Shown here: piece after piece, positions 8,469 to 17,991 of the stretch
Layout: every line of letters starts with the position of its first letter
Numbering within the stretch: the stretch's first letter is position 1
Assembly: GCA_009746045.1 (NCBI GenBank)
Contig: RPFO01001180.1
Span: forward strand, 1 to 62,000
DNA length: 62,000 nt
From: Mesostigma viride
Lineage: Eukaryota > Streptophyta > Mesostigmatophyceae > Mesostigmatales > Mesostigmataceae
Reading direction: 5' to 3'
Notes under the pieces: model-generated
Seen by the model: only the letters and a program-made list of their open reading frames with translations
Databases searched by the model: none
What the model was told of the DNA's origin: nothing
Position numbers and translations under genes: made by a program

Positions 8469-9125
8469 TTACTCCATATGGTTTACTGGCTCCCGCGATA
8501 CCCGGGAGATGGGGGCGGTCATGTCGCATTCGGCGCACCTCAGCAGCTTGCCGTGAGGGCAGCGGTTGGGGTTGCACGTGGCGCAGTGATCAGGCTTCTT
8601 GCCGTGCCAGCACCTCAGGAAGCATCCCTCCTGGCAGTCGGGCCTGTAGACGCCGTGCTGGCACTTTCCGCACTCGCGGCAGGAGAACTTGAACCTGTCG
8701 TGCTCGCAACGGTCCGTGTCCATGCGGGCGGCCCCGCCGCGCTCGTAGAGGTCGATGAAAGTGGACGAGAGGCCGGCGTCCCTCACGAAGCGCTCGTTGG
8801 AGGCCTTGCCCCTCTGGCCCGGGTGGCACCACGGGCACTTGCTCTTCTGGAGGGCCTTCTTGCACAACGCGCTGTGCTCCTCGCAGATACCGAGGCGGCA
8901 CTCCAGGTGCTTGCAGAAGTACGCCTTCCCGTGCGCGCACTTCTCCTTGCACTCCGTGCACCTCTCTTTCTTCGCTCCGTGCTTGCACAGCAGCGAGCAG
9001 CCTTTCAGGCAGCGGGGCTTGAAGCACCCGTGCTCGCACAGGTTGCACTTCGAGCAGGACGACGGGCGCTTGCCGTGCTCGCACCCGCCTTCGGATCGTT
9101 TCCAATAGCTCTTTCCACTTGCCAT
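8469..9125 (-). CDS. Gene B, CxHG-repeat Cys-rich protein (right arm)
   Basis: Exact mirror copy of 6704-7360: 218 residues with the same eight C-x-H-G/D-x(5-6)-C-x(2-3)-C motifs and the same AATAAA overlapping the stop. Mirrored positions sum to 15829 with no substitution that I can find in the coding sequence. Both copies being intact argues for very recent duplication, gene conversion between arms, or a single molecule read through a hairpin. Confidence 0.85.
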   Translation of the reverse strand: MASGKSYWKRSEGGCEHGKRPSSCSKCNLCEHGCFKPRCLKGCSLLCKHGAKKERCTECKEKCAHGKAYFCKHLECRLGICEEHSALCKKALQKSKCPWCHPGQRGKASNERFVRDAGLSSTFIDLYERGGAARMDTDRCEHDRFKFSCRECGKCQHGVYRPDCQEGCFLRCWHGKKPDHCATCNPNRCPHGKLLRCAECDMTAPISRVSREPVNHME

Positions 9126-9332
9126 GGTTGGCTGTGGTGCGTGTGTCCTGCTCCTCTCCTAGGTCTCTATTTATGCCCGCCTGACTCGCGTCACGCCCAC
9201 GCTGACTCACCGAGGGTGGACACTTTTGGCGGGAAACTCGAAAGTGGCGCCGCGCCGCCGGGCCTGTTCCAGCTTGAACGGGTCTGTCCCGCCTTGGACC
9301 GGGGGAGGGGCGGGCCAGGAACAGACTGCTGC

Positions 9333-9787
9333 TTCGTGATTGGCTGGAAGCCCTAAAGAAAACAAAATCCAGACTTCTGATTGGTCCATTCTGTCCAAAC
9401 GCAAACACAAGTGTTCCGTTCCTGGAAAAACACGCAGAACAAGGGGTGGAGCGACCATCAACTTTAGGCTAGGATCCCGTGGTTGCGGTATGCGGGGTGT
9501 CCCTACCATGCCATCCCTGTTTCTTTTACTATGATTTTTTCACCATAAAATTTAGCCATATTTTATGATCAAATTTTTCACCATAAAATTATGGAGAATA
9601 TGGGAGAAGAGATAGCCAAGGGGACAGTGACACGCAAACACGGGAACTTAGCCTAAAGCTGATGGTCGTCCCACCCTCCGTTCTGCGTGTTTTTTCAGGA
9701 ACGGAACACTTGTGGTTGCGTTTTTACAAAACGGGCCAATCACCGTGCAGGGATTTGTTTCCATCGGGCCAGCCGGCCAATCAGAAT
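9333..9787. promoter_or_regulatory. Divergent promoter of genes A and B (right arm)
   Basis: Mirror image of 6041-6495, with the same four CCAAT boxes, inverted halves and AT-rich spacer. For gene A the TATA-like GATAAATT lies at 9863-9870, about 23 bases before its ATG at 9893. Confidence 0.65.
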
Positions 9788-9892
9788 GCAGGGATCCGCC
9801 CGGGGGTGTTCCGAGAACGGGGTCAAGGGGCTGTTCGTGCTGGAACAGGCCGGTCGCCCCCCGATAAATTATGCAAGCAGTCAGGTGGGAAC

Positions 9893-10393
9893 ATGTGGGC
9901 TCTGCCTGAGTCCGCGACGTGGATTGTGATCGGTCTGCTGGGAGTGCTCGCAGCGGCCGGACTGGGGATGTTGGGGTACGGGGCGTTCAAAACCCTGCTA
10001 GGAGACTACGATGAGAAGAGATACCGGGAAGAAGAGGCCAAATGGAAAAAGCTTATGATAGCGGGCGGGGTGATGGTGGCCGTGGGGGTGATCGGGCTGG
10101 GCGCGGGCGCTCTCCCGTGGGAGAGACTGGCGGATTGGTGGCACTCCAGGAACCGCGTGGCGCCGGCGGAAAGTAAAGGATACTACACAGAGGGCGTGCC
10201 ACCCAAGCAGGAGGATATGGCCGTTGCCATAGATAAGGGGATGGCGGTGTATTATGACGACCATAACATGGTGAAATTCCGTATGAGTCCGTACCAAGTG
10301 ATGCCGGACGGGTGGACGCCCATATATATACCCCCCCATAACGGGGGGCCACAGAGAGGGGCAACGACCCCGCTTGACCGCCGCGGAAGCTAG
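9893..10393 (+). CDS. Gene A, two-helix membrane protein (right arm, intact)
   Basis: 166 residues. The start at 9893 was chosen over the in-frame upstream ATG at 9662 because it lies just after the TATA-like GATAAATT (9863-9870) and the upstream part is promoter sequence. Two hydrophobic segments (about residues 8-31, rich in Gly/Ala/Leu, and 51-70) are separated by a charged segment (GDYDEKRYREEEAKWKK). The soluble tail of about 95 residues is conserved in both arms and ends with a Tyr/Pro-rich stretch (PDGWTPIYIPP). I do not recognise the family. Small two-helix proteins of this kind occur among viral membrane proteins and holins, but that is only a guess. Transcribed divergently from gene B. 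Confidence 0.7.
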   Translation: MWALPESATWIVIGLLGVLAAAGLGMLGYGAFKTLLGDYDEKRYREEEAKWKKLMIAGGVMVAVGVIGLGAGALPWERLADWWHSRNRVAPAESKGYYTEGVPPKQEDMAVAIDKGMAVYYDDHNMVKFRMSPYQVMPDGWTPIYIPPHNGGPQRGATTPLDRRGS

Positions 10394-10629
10394 CATTAGG
10401 CGGAGCCTATGGGGTCAGCTTGCTTGGGCGTAGGCAAGTTTTCATGTCCATTAATTAATTAATTAATTAGACTCGTGCTCCCGTTGGGGAGTCACGGAGC
10501 ATTAACCCCGATGAATGGATGGATGGGTGCAAACATTCCTACCGGTCTAATCTATCTACATTGGCTACATACTACATCTATCTAGCAACATTCTAACTAC
10601 ATCATCTATCTAGGCAGCCGCACGCTGCC

Positions 10630-12610
10630 CTAGGGGGAGCTATCTAGCGTGCCTCCCGTGGGATTGCACACGCGGGCGCTTCCCCACTGGGGGGGCTCGT
10701 TGTCCTCTATGACCTGGGCCCACTTGGCCTTGTCCATCATCTTCTTCCAAATCACGGAGAGGCCGAGGCCCCCCATGTCCTCTACTAGCTGTTCTTTGAA
10801 GGTGCGGGCCTTGCGGCGTCTAACATCACTGGGCCCAGCCCACGTCAGGAGGTGCCGGCCAGGCTGGGCTGGTCGCAGTCCTGCGGGGGGCCACGTGAGG
10901 TGTCTACCTGATTGGTGCGAGCTAGGTGCCCTACTAGCTGCAGGCGGCGTTGCTTAATTGTGCTGGTGATATAGGGCATGTGTGTAGTACTCCTACACAC
11001 AGATCTCGAGTGATTTATCTAGTACCAAATCCGAAAGGCTTGCATCACTCCCCGGACAGGAGAACTTTTGCGGATGACTGTAGGTGTAAGTTGGCGATGC
11101 CATGGTAACCGGAGACGTCCGTCCTATAGTCAGCAAAATTGGTGCGAGAGGTCCCCAGTTCGATTCCGGTCGGATTCATTTGCAGATCGCGTTTTCCGCG
11201 TTTTCCGCGGCCCGGCACTGAACGCAAAGGTTTTCACCTTTGCGGAGTGTCTGATCAGAATATAGGGCATGCCCTGGTACAGGTCCTCATTGCGGACATG
11301 AGCAGCATATCCTACTCTGAAAATGGAACGCAGCATGCTGGTGACCGCGCCGTCCAGCTTGCGGGCCAGGTCGGCGGTGAGGGTCCACGTCTCGGCGCCA
11401 TACGTGAGAACAGGAAGGACGAGGACCTTGAACAGGTCCTGTTTCTCGATCTTGCCCAGGGGCTTGCGCCATAGGGCCCGGTACTGGCGTAAAGCGTGCC
11501 AGGCGAGGGAGATGCGGTGGTCCACATCCACCTCGCAGCTAGGGAGCAGGCTGCCCAGCAGCTTAACGCGGTCCCGATACAGGACTCGAGAGCCGTCTAG
11601 GAGATAGAGGGGCGGCGCTGAGGTGGTGAGCCCAACCGCCAGGGCCTCTGTCTTCTTGCTGACCTCAAGCCCCACTGCACGGGCCTCGAGAGCCAGGCAG
11701 TCAAGCCATGTCTGCACGTGCTCAGTGTCCTCAAAGAGGGTGGTGTCGTCTGCGTAAATGATGTCTGCTAGCCGAATCTCCGTGTCCGCACCGCCATGCC
11801 AGAATTTGTTAGCAACCTGCACTCCTGGTTCCCTGCCCACGATGCGGGCAAATCGCTTGCGCGCCTGAATCATTACGTATTCGACAACAATAATGAACAG
11901 GTAGGGCGACAGCACGCAGCCCTGCCACACACCCTTCTGTAAAGGGCATGGGGGCGTGGTCCCGTAAGAAGTGCGCACCGAAGTGGTGGACCCTTCATAC
12001 AGGTTGCGGATGACAGCAATCAGGGGGCGGGGGATCCGGAACAACTCGAGGATGTCCCAAAGCGCAGGCCAGAAAACCGAATCGAAGGCTTTGATGAAGT
12101 CCACCAGCACAAGGTGCAAAGGGGACTCACCAGGCTGAAGGCGTTGCAGTTCCTCCACCAGTCGGCGAGTAGCGAAGAGCGCCTGTACTGTGTTGCGACC
12201 TGAACGGAAGCCGTGCTGAGTCTCGCTGAGGTGACCGTCCAGGGCCGTGCGCAGGCGGTTCAGGATGAGCCGCATAAGAAGCTTGAGGGGGGCACTTTGA
12301 ATGCACACCCCTCTGTAGTTGCCGGGGTCGGCAGGCGACCCCTTGTTCTTGTACAGCATCGTGCGAAAACTGTGTTGCCAGGCCGCTGGAGGTGGTTGCG
12401 ACGACAGCAGAAGGCGGTTGCAGATGTCCCGGAAGAGCAGCATAACACCTGTGTCCTCGAATTCGGCTGCAAGTTTTACAACTGCGGCCGGAATCTCGTC
12501 AGAGCCGGTGGCTGCGTCATAACGCAGGCGCTGGACCGCCTCCGTGACCTCGCGAGAGGTGAAAGGAGGCATGTCAGACGGGTCGCCAAGTGGGCCGACC
12601 AGCGGGGGGA
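10630..12610 (-). pseudogene. LINE reverse transcriptase domain, interrupted
   Basis: Open from about 12610 (after the shift from the endonuclease frame) to 11272. It carries RT motifs: LYKNKGSPADPGNYRGV (domain 1-2), ETQHGFRSGRNT, LVDFIKAFDS, GVWQGCVLSPYLF, the catalytic YADDTTLF and VLPVLTYGAETW. At MPYI the frame enters the inserted segment 10981-11259. Removing that segment with one 12-bp duplication restores MPYI-TSTIKQRRLQLVGH without a shift. After one further frameshift the C-terminal domain (FKEQLVEDMGGLGLSVIWKK) continues to the TAG at 10630-10632. Enzymatically dead in this copy. Confidence 0.85.
10981..11259 (+). mobile_element. 279-bp insertion in the LINE with 12-bp target-site duplications
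   Basis: Flanked by ATATAGGGCATG at 10969-10980 and 11260-11271. It contains a tRNA-like stretch (about 11126-11183) with B-box-like AGTTCGATTCC and a near-complementary pair TCCGTCC/GGTCGGA, and a perfect 7-bp hairpin GCAAAGG...CCTTTGC near its end (11224-11243). It looks like a SINE-like non-autonomous element, though there is no poly(A). The precise frame restoration of the host RT on removal is strong evidence that it is a real insertion. Confidence 0.75.
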
Positions 12611-14467
12611 CTAGGTAGTCCGCCGCTGACCTAGGCGGGGCCGGGGGCCCTGCGGGGCCGGCCAGGGCGGCCGGCGGGCGGCGGCGGCTGGGAGCAGGGG
12701 TGGGGGCGGCGCAGCTGTCCCCACGACCTCGGCCGTGGCCGTGGCCCAGGTACGAAGCCGCTTGGCTGGGGCGCCGGGGACGTCGTGGCGGTGGGGCCGG
12801 CCGAGGCCGTCCGGGTGCCCGAGGCGCTTGTACCAGAACCAGGCCCCCTTGCCGTCGTGCTTCTGCTGGCAGCTGCGCAGGTCCTTGACCATCTGCTGAG
12901 CATCTGCCTTCTCAGCCTGCTCGTAGGCGGCCCTCAGAGCTGCTTGCAGCCCAGGTTTGGCGAGCGGATCTCTGTTGCGGCGGAGCATCTGCCTGGCGGC
13001 GACCACTGTCGGTGCGTGACGGTGGACAGCAAGCTGCCGACGCGGAGGCAAGGTGGGGAGGGTGCGGGCAGCCAGGCGATACTTGGCGGCGACACCACGG
13101 AGGATCACTGAAATATCCCCCGGCGGCGGAATGGCGTGTAACTGCTGTCGGCTGCCCCCGGCGTCGAATACGGCCAGGAAATCATCCCTGTGCGACATAG
13201 CGGCCTGCTCTTCTGCTGACATCTTGTCGGCATCCTTCAGCACAATCCGGAGCACTTTCAGATCTGGCTGAGGTGCCAGCTGTCGCGACGGTTTCACCCC
13301 AGGAAACCGCAATCTGATGCGAGCGAGCACGAGACGATGATCAGATTCCACCGTGCTGACAGAATCTTGCAGGACGCGAGCATCGACAACTGAGGGGCGC
13401 TGAGCCCGACGTACGCAGACATAATCAAGGCACACCACCCGATCCGACGGCCCAAAAAAGGTGGCCAGCTGCTCAGCGGGGCGTGCGAAAGAAGCATTGC
13501 ATGCAACCAGCGCAGATTCTGCCAGCAGATTCGCAAATAAAGGCGTGTTACCGTTGGCTGTCGTGTTGGTTGGGGAATACTGAGCGCCCCCAGTGCCAAC
13601 TGGCAGCGTGGCGTTGGCGTCGAGCAGCATAACCAGGAAGTGCCGAGCTGGGATGTTGGCCTCCTCCTCCTTGAGGGCGTCGAAGAAGGCCTCACGTTCC
13701 GCCTGAGCTCGACCCGCATGTGGTGCATATCCCACGATAACGGTTAGCGTGTGGTGTGAATGGCCCTCAGTGGCCGAAAAAGTGGCCACTAGCACACGCG
13801 GGGACCGCAGCACGATGGACTGGAGCTGCTCTGATGCTGCCGGCGAGCACAAGAGGCCCACACCACCTTGGCCCGGCGCGTCGCCGCCACCATAGTGGAA
13901 CCGCCAGCCTGCACGCAGGTCGTCGACCAGCAGACCGTTGACCGCGTGCTGAGGGTCAACGGTGCGTCGGTGCTCCTGGACTCCAAGAACAGCGATCTTG
14001 TTGTCGGCGCACAGGGCGATCAGCTCGTCGACGCGTTGGCGTGCTGGGGTGCCGCCGCTCGTAGAAGGATCTGCAGGGAGGGTGCGCACGTTAAAACTAG
14101 CAACACCAAGAATGGGCCGTTGCCCTATTAGCGGGGGGGTGGGGGTGGGGGTGGGGGTGGAGAAGGGTAGTGCTGGAGGTGGGGGTGGGGGTGGGGGGGG
14201 GGGAGGGGGAGGGTGGCGATTGGGGTTAATGCTTGTCAACGCATGGAGGCTTTCTTTCAGGACGGATATGCGTCGTCTCCGTCCTGGCTGGGGTCGCCGG
14301 CGTGTCGACTGGGCCTCATCCCGCTCAAGGCGGGCTAGGAGGCGTGTAAGGCTGGTAAATTGGCGGGAAGGTTGACCGTGGCGTGCCTGGCGACCTTGCA
14401 TCCTGATCATGCTCGCACGGTGCGACATGAGGATGGAAAGGGGCTTGTTTATAAAGGCTGTGCCCAA
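12611..14467 (-). CDS. LINE apurinic/apyrimidinic-type endonuclease region
   Basis: 618 codons. The N-terminal 100 residues are basic, with a polyproline run. The endonuclease domain starts around residue 120: ASFNVRTL (Asn), LGVQEHRR (catalytic Glu), GGVGLL, VIVGYAPHAG, LLDANATLP (Asp/Asn) and VESDHRLVLARIRL (the SDH motif with the catalytic His). A linker rich in Ala/Pro/Arg follows. It ends at a premature stop at 12611; the RT frame continues one base out of register, so ORF2 was once a single EN-RT polyprotein. The endonuclease residues themselves look intact. Confidence 0.85.
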   Translation of the reverse strand: MGTAFINKPLSILMSHRASMIRMQGRQARHGQPSRQFTSLTRLLARLERDEAQSTRRRPQPGRRRRISVLKESLHALTSINPNRHPPPPPPPPPPPPPALPFSTPTPTPTPPLIGQRPILGVASFNVRTLPADPSTSGGTPARQRVDELIALCADNKIAVLGVQEHRRTVDPQHAVNGLLVDDLRAGWRFHYGGGDAPGQGGVGLLCSPAASEQLQSIVLRSPRVLVATFSATEGHSHHTLTVIVGYAPHAGRAQAEREAFFDALKEEEANIPARHFLVMLLDANATLPVGTGGAQYSPTNTTANGNTPLFANLLAESALVACNASFARPAEQLATFFGPSDRVVCLDYVCVRRAQRPSVVDARVLQDSVSTVESDHRLVLARIRLRFPGVKPSRQLAPQPDLKVLRIVLKDADKMSAEEQAAMSHRDDFLAVFDAGGSRQQLHAIPPPGDISVILRGVAAKYRLAARTLPTLPPRRQLAVHRHAPTVVAARQMLRRNRDPLAKPGLQAALRAAYEQAEKADAQQMVKDLRSCQQKHDGKGAWFWYKRLGHPDGLGRPHRHDVPGAPAKRLRTWATATAEVVGTAAPPPPLLPAAAARRPPWPAPQGPRPRLGQRRTT

Positions 14468-14584
14468 AGCCTATTGTACCGCGAGGCCGCGAGGGTGTGC
14501 CCTTACCGGGCGCCATCCATACCCGGGACGTGCGTAGACGATGATGACCATAGGATAGCATTTGATGTCCATAGGATAGCATTT

Positions 14585-15063
14585 GATGTCATTTATATTA
14601 AAAATATAATTACTTACAGCAGAGTGAAATCACTCAAACCAAAGCAAACGCCCAGCTATAAACCTATATACAGAGCCATGTCAAAGCTCTATACTACGAT
14701 AAGACCAATGGAAACGCCTAACGGGAGGAACCTAATAGCCCTGCTGCACCGCAAAATCAGCCCGCGTACGGCGGAGCATGATGTCCGCCATGGCCCGAGT
14801 CAGCGCCACCGACAAGCGCTGACGCCAATATGACGTCCAGGTCCGCGCCGACCATGGGGCCCGCTGGCCCTCCAGGTCCAGCCGGTCCTCCCGGAGCCGG
14901 CAACACTCCTTGAAGAAGGCGGAGGTCAGGGGCCCCATGGCCCCAAACTCCTCCAGGACAAAGGGCACCACACGATGGTGCCCGACGTCGCCGTAGGCCA
15001 GGAGCTTGGCCCGCTCCGCCCGGTCCGCCGTGTAACCTGCCGTGAGGGAGATGTCATTTATAT
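14585..15063 (-). mobile_element. 5'-truncated LINE fragment with 14-bp target-site duplications
   Basis: GATGTCATTTATAT occurs at 14585-14598 and again at 15050-15063, flanking about 450 bp. Inside, a minus-strand frame (15097-14732) encodes the C-terminal end of an algal-type RT polyprotein, with the pattern GHHRVVPFVLEEFGAMGP and WRQRLSVALTRAMADI. A short 3' UTR ending in an AT-rich tail follows. The identical direct repeats mark a target-primed insertion of only the 3' end of a LINE different from the RTE-like one. Confidence 0.7.
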
Positions 15064-15363
15064 GCCCCTCCATAGGCAAAAATGTCAAAAACTGCATACC
15101 TTATGCTATTGTACGTCACGGTTACCTTGACAGGGTTGTCTGATGACCTCCAATTTTGGGGGGTAAACACAACCATGTATGTGCTCACTTGGGCCCAAAA
15201 CCTGGGTTCAAGAGGTTTCACCAAGCTAGTGAACTAATTTTTTGGCCAGAAAAAGCCATAATATGTTTTGATGTGCATGAATCATGGGTGGTGGCTCGTC
15301 TTGGCCGTACCGTACCCAGCCGTATTTTCTTTAATGGTTTTTGCGGTGTAGTTTGATGTGTCA
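15064..15363. other. Non-coding spacer
   Basis: No gene, repeat or structure that I can support. Confidence 0.4.
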
Positions 15364-15432
15364 AAACCCAAATTAAATTAAATTAAAATTAAATTATAAC
15401 ATGCCTCCGTGGGGAGGTCATGTAGCACATAT
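15364..15432 (-). mobile_element. LINE 3'-tail fragment (AAATT repeats plus CCTCCGTGGGGAGG)
   Basis: AAATTAAATT repeats are followed by ACATGCCTCCGTGGGGAGG and CATGTAGCAC. The same end (CATACCTCCGTGGGGAGGATA) recurs at 18561-18590 next to TTTAATTAAG. The self-complementary CCTCCGTGGGGAGG, a short spacer and an AT tail look like the 3' terminus of a second LINE family. Confidence 0.5.
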
Positions 15433-15564
15433 TTCATGATGGATGGGGTGGAGGAAGCCGCGTGATCGAACTATCCTAACTCTATCTAGAAATCCTAACT
15501 GCACTACTCATCAAAACGCCTCCTCCGCTTGGGGAAAAACCCAAATAAGCATCATAATTTCCTT

Positions 15565-15850
15565 GTGAATGTCTTAAACAATCAATCCATGGCAAGTCGG
15601 CTTGCATTTCCTCGCAAACATGATCATTGCATGTTTGCCCTAAGCACATGCTAGGTTTGCTCAAATTTCATATAATTTGGAGCTATTTTGTAAAAAAAAA
15701 TTATGGTTCCGTACTGAACTTTCTTTAGAAATGTCTTCAACATTGAATCCATAGCAAGTCTAATGCATTTCCCCAACGGGAGCACGAGTCTAATTAATTA
15801 ATTAATTAATTTCCTCACAAAACACAAATTTGAGCAAAATCTGTGGATTT
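15565..15850. repeat. Diverged tandem repeat interrupted by a 38-bp LINE tail
   Basis: Two diverged copies of a segment of about 160 bp (AATGTCTT-A/C-AACA, AATCCAT-G/A-GCAAGTC, GCATTTCC) lie at about 15565 and 15727. In the second copy, after GCATTTCC, the sequence CCAACGGGAGCACGAGTC plus (TAAT)n at 15772-15810 interrupts it. That insert matches the 3' end of the RTE-like LINE at 10451-10490, and the repeat resumes with ATTTCCTC. It is a complete retro-insertion of only the tail, with ATTTCC as the duplication. Confidence 0.6.
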
Positions 15851-15936
15851 GTGCAAAACCCGGTGGATCCCCGCATCAGCCCCATCCGGGCCGAGCCCGC
15901 TGGGGAATACATTGGCCGGGCTACACTTGGGTTAAG

Positions 15937-16575
15937 ATGATTACCCTGGCGGTAGACCACCCTCTCGTGGACCGCAGGGCCACTGATGTACAACATCTTT
16001 TGATGCATAGGGCGATAGGGGTCTGCGCTACGCTCCACGAGCGTTTTGGTCATGATGCACCATGCCTGTGCACGCACCCTAGTGAAACCATTGAGCACAG
16101 GTTTCTTTACTGTAATCTGCCTGGGGTTTGGACGTGGCTCATTAACATCTGGGCCGCATGGACGGCATCGCCACCCACTCTCCCAATTAGCGTGCGTACC
16201 ATCATTTTCGGTATTGCTGGCACACCAGGGACCGAGCTTTCAGTTTCCCAAGCAGAATGGATATGGCTACGCACTACTATGCTATATGCGATCTGGACCA
16301 TACGCAACGAGACAGTCTTTAAGGTCCGCGAGGAGTATACCCGCGGCGGCGTAGTCCGGCGCTTTATATACCTATGGAATGCGGCTATGCGCCGCTACTG
16401 GCTGTTAGCTCAGGAACAACACAGGGTGTGGGACCCAGGGCCCAATAACGACAAGCCCAGCCCGCTCCAGCTTTTTCATGATCTACTGGGCCGTAATCAG
16501 GTATTCACCAGTATGCCCCATGGCGACATTACTCAGGTCCAATGGCTTCCCTGGTCTAATAACGCGCCCTATTAG
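15937..16575 (+). pseudogene. LINE C-terminal remnant with zf-RVT-like zinc knuckle
   Basis: 212 codons open on the plus strand without the upstream RT domain. It shows CLC-x4-ETIEHRFLYCNLPGVW (the C-x-C, H, C arrangement of the zinc-binding domain at the end of plant/algal LINE polyproteins), then LYAIWTIRNETVF, the typical Trp/Arg/Asn signature of that domain. It ends at TAG 16573-16575. The 5' part is missing; the frame itself probably extends somewhat upstream of the first ATG (from about 15840). Confidence 0.7.
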
Positions 16576-17991
16576 CCTTTCACCTGTCACTGCCACACGT
16601 GTGTGTGCCCACCTTCATTAGGATTCGCTGATACTCATTTCCCCTCTCACCTCTTTGGTCCATAATTGGCTAATAAAATATACCCATTTCCCCGAAAAAA
16701 GAAATACAAATCGGATCGCCCGATAACGCAGTCCATAACGCAGTCCATAACGCAGTCCACATGCAAGTTATGCAACCAACCAAAAAAAAGGTATACAGGC
16801 GGGGCTGGCTGTATGTGCGGCGTGGGACACCACAACAACAACAACAATAAAGCATACGAGCCGCGCGCTCGCCCGCGAGCACGCATGCGCAAGGCAAGTG
16901 ACCCGGCAACCGCAGTGATCCCGAGCAAATCATGACACCACCTTTATTTGTGCTCCAATAATTCCTGGTAAGCTGATGTATACTGTCTCGTAGAAACGTT
17001 TCTCAAAATTTGGCCTTTATTGTTGATTGGGCAGTCACCAGAGACCACTTCAAGTCGTCTCGTTCTTGTTTTACCTAGTAATGTTTGCTGGCATTACTGC
17101 TTATTAGGCGATCTATTTGGGGGCCGGCCGGGGGAGGGAGGGGGCGGGCGCGGGCGCCGGAGTGCGTCATAATTATCGCTGGATGGCTGGAAATGAGCTT
17201 GTTAGCAAGTCTGATCATTACTGGGCCCGGCGAGCTGCAGGCCGGTACTCAAGCCAGGCGAATAAGCTGAGCTAGCTAGTGCAGGGCTGGAATATTAATT
17301 ATGAGCAGACTGCATGAGCAGATGCAAATAATGAATATATATATCGCATCGTTCATGAAGTACCGGTACCGCCGCGCGGGGCGGCCGACCGGGCCGTCGA
17401 GTTGTTGTCTCGATCGAGCTGGCACGGCCGCCCGCATATTGCTTGCGTTGCTTGTATATATGAATGCAGATCAGACCTTGTAAAAAGAGAGTGGATGGAG
17501 CACCTTACTGCATACTAATATGACCCATATTTAACTGTAATATATACCGTATACGTAGTTGCAAGTTCCTTCTAAGTTTTTCATGTGAAGCCCACTAGTT
17601 AATCGTTATAATATAGATTCTGTGGCATACTGTAGCTGCTGGCATACCACCAACTAAGTGACCCGGCCGGGATCCGCAGCCCGCAGAGGGCCGGGTGCTC
17701 TGTAGCCCGGTCTTGCCCTCCAGCTGGGACCCCCCAGCTGGGCTCAGCCTGGATCCGCTGGATAAAAAGGGTTCATTAAGATTATGCGTTCTAGGGACTT
17801 TCTGGTATCATGCGGGGTTAATAAGACTGTGCAGCTATGTATATAATTCCTACACTGGCGTATGATATATATTGATACCATCCTTGTTAATTAGACGCCC
17901 ACATGACGTTATTGTTTGGTTATTTGTTTGTTTCTGTAAATGTGCTCGTGTCTGGCAGCTGTTGGCGCTTGACTCTGCAGGAACGAGAATC
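16576..17991. other. Intergenic region upstream of the giant gene
   Basis: Three exact CATAACGCAGTC 12-mers lie at about 16733-16760 and a CAACAACAACAATAA stretch near 16832. The rest is unique, with AT-rich patches. A polypyrimidine-less GACTCTGCAG at 17981-17990 sits immediately before the presumed first coding exon, so a 5' UTR intron may end there. No promoter was called with confidence. Confidence 0.4.

Larger units (their letters stand above)
5394..10434. repeat. 5,041-bp nearly perfect palindrome with no spacer
   Basis: Left arm 5394-7914 is the reverse complement of right arm 7915-10434, meeting at TTCTAACGGCCGTTAGAA. I found only three differences, all homopolymer lengths: G8 against C7 (5491-5498), C4 against C5 (5741-5744), and C6 against C5 (near 6523). 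Each arm holds gene A (outward) and gene B (inward), divergently transcribed. No target-site duplication flanks it: the left flank is unique DNA, and the right flank runs into a LINE 3' tail at about 10451. Candidate explanations are a head-to-head junction of a linear replicon, a very young inverted duplication, or a fold-back assembly artefact. Confidence 0.95.
10451..14467 (-). mobile_element. RTE-like LINE retrotransposon, degraded
   Basis: Minus-strand non-LTR element with an apurinic-type endonuclease frame (14467-12611) and a reverse transcriptase frame (12610-10630). The 3' tail of TTAA units at about 10451-10470 is preceded on the minus strand by CGTGCTCCCGTTGGGGA-type sequence. Short microsatellite tails and the RT order (FIKAFDS, QGCVLSPYLF, YADDTTLF) suit the RTE group. 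It is broken by a frameshift at the EN/RT junction, a second frameshift near 10830-10900, and a 279-bp insertion. It abuts the palindrome's right end within 20 bases. The 5' end is not defined but lies near 14500. Confidence 0.85.

Noticed and set aside
5394-10434. Terminal inverted repeats of a classic DNA transposon
   Set aside because: There is no unique interior, no transposase and no target-site duplication; the whole unit is the repeat.
10451-15812. The matching TTAA-tail sequences as terminal inverted repeats of one 5.4-kb element
   Set aside because: They are better explained as 3' ends of two separate LINE insertions in opposite orientation, since the second interrupts a local repeat with its own short duplication.
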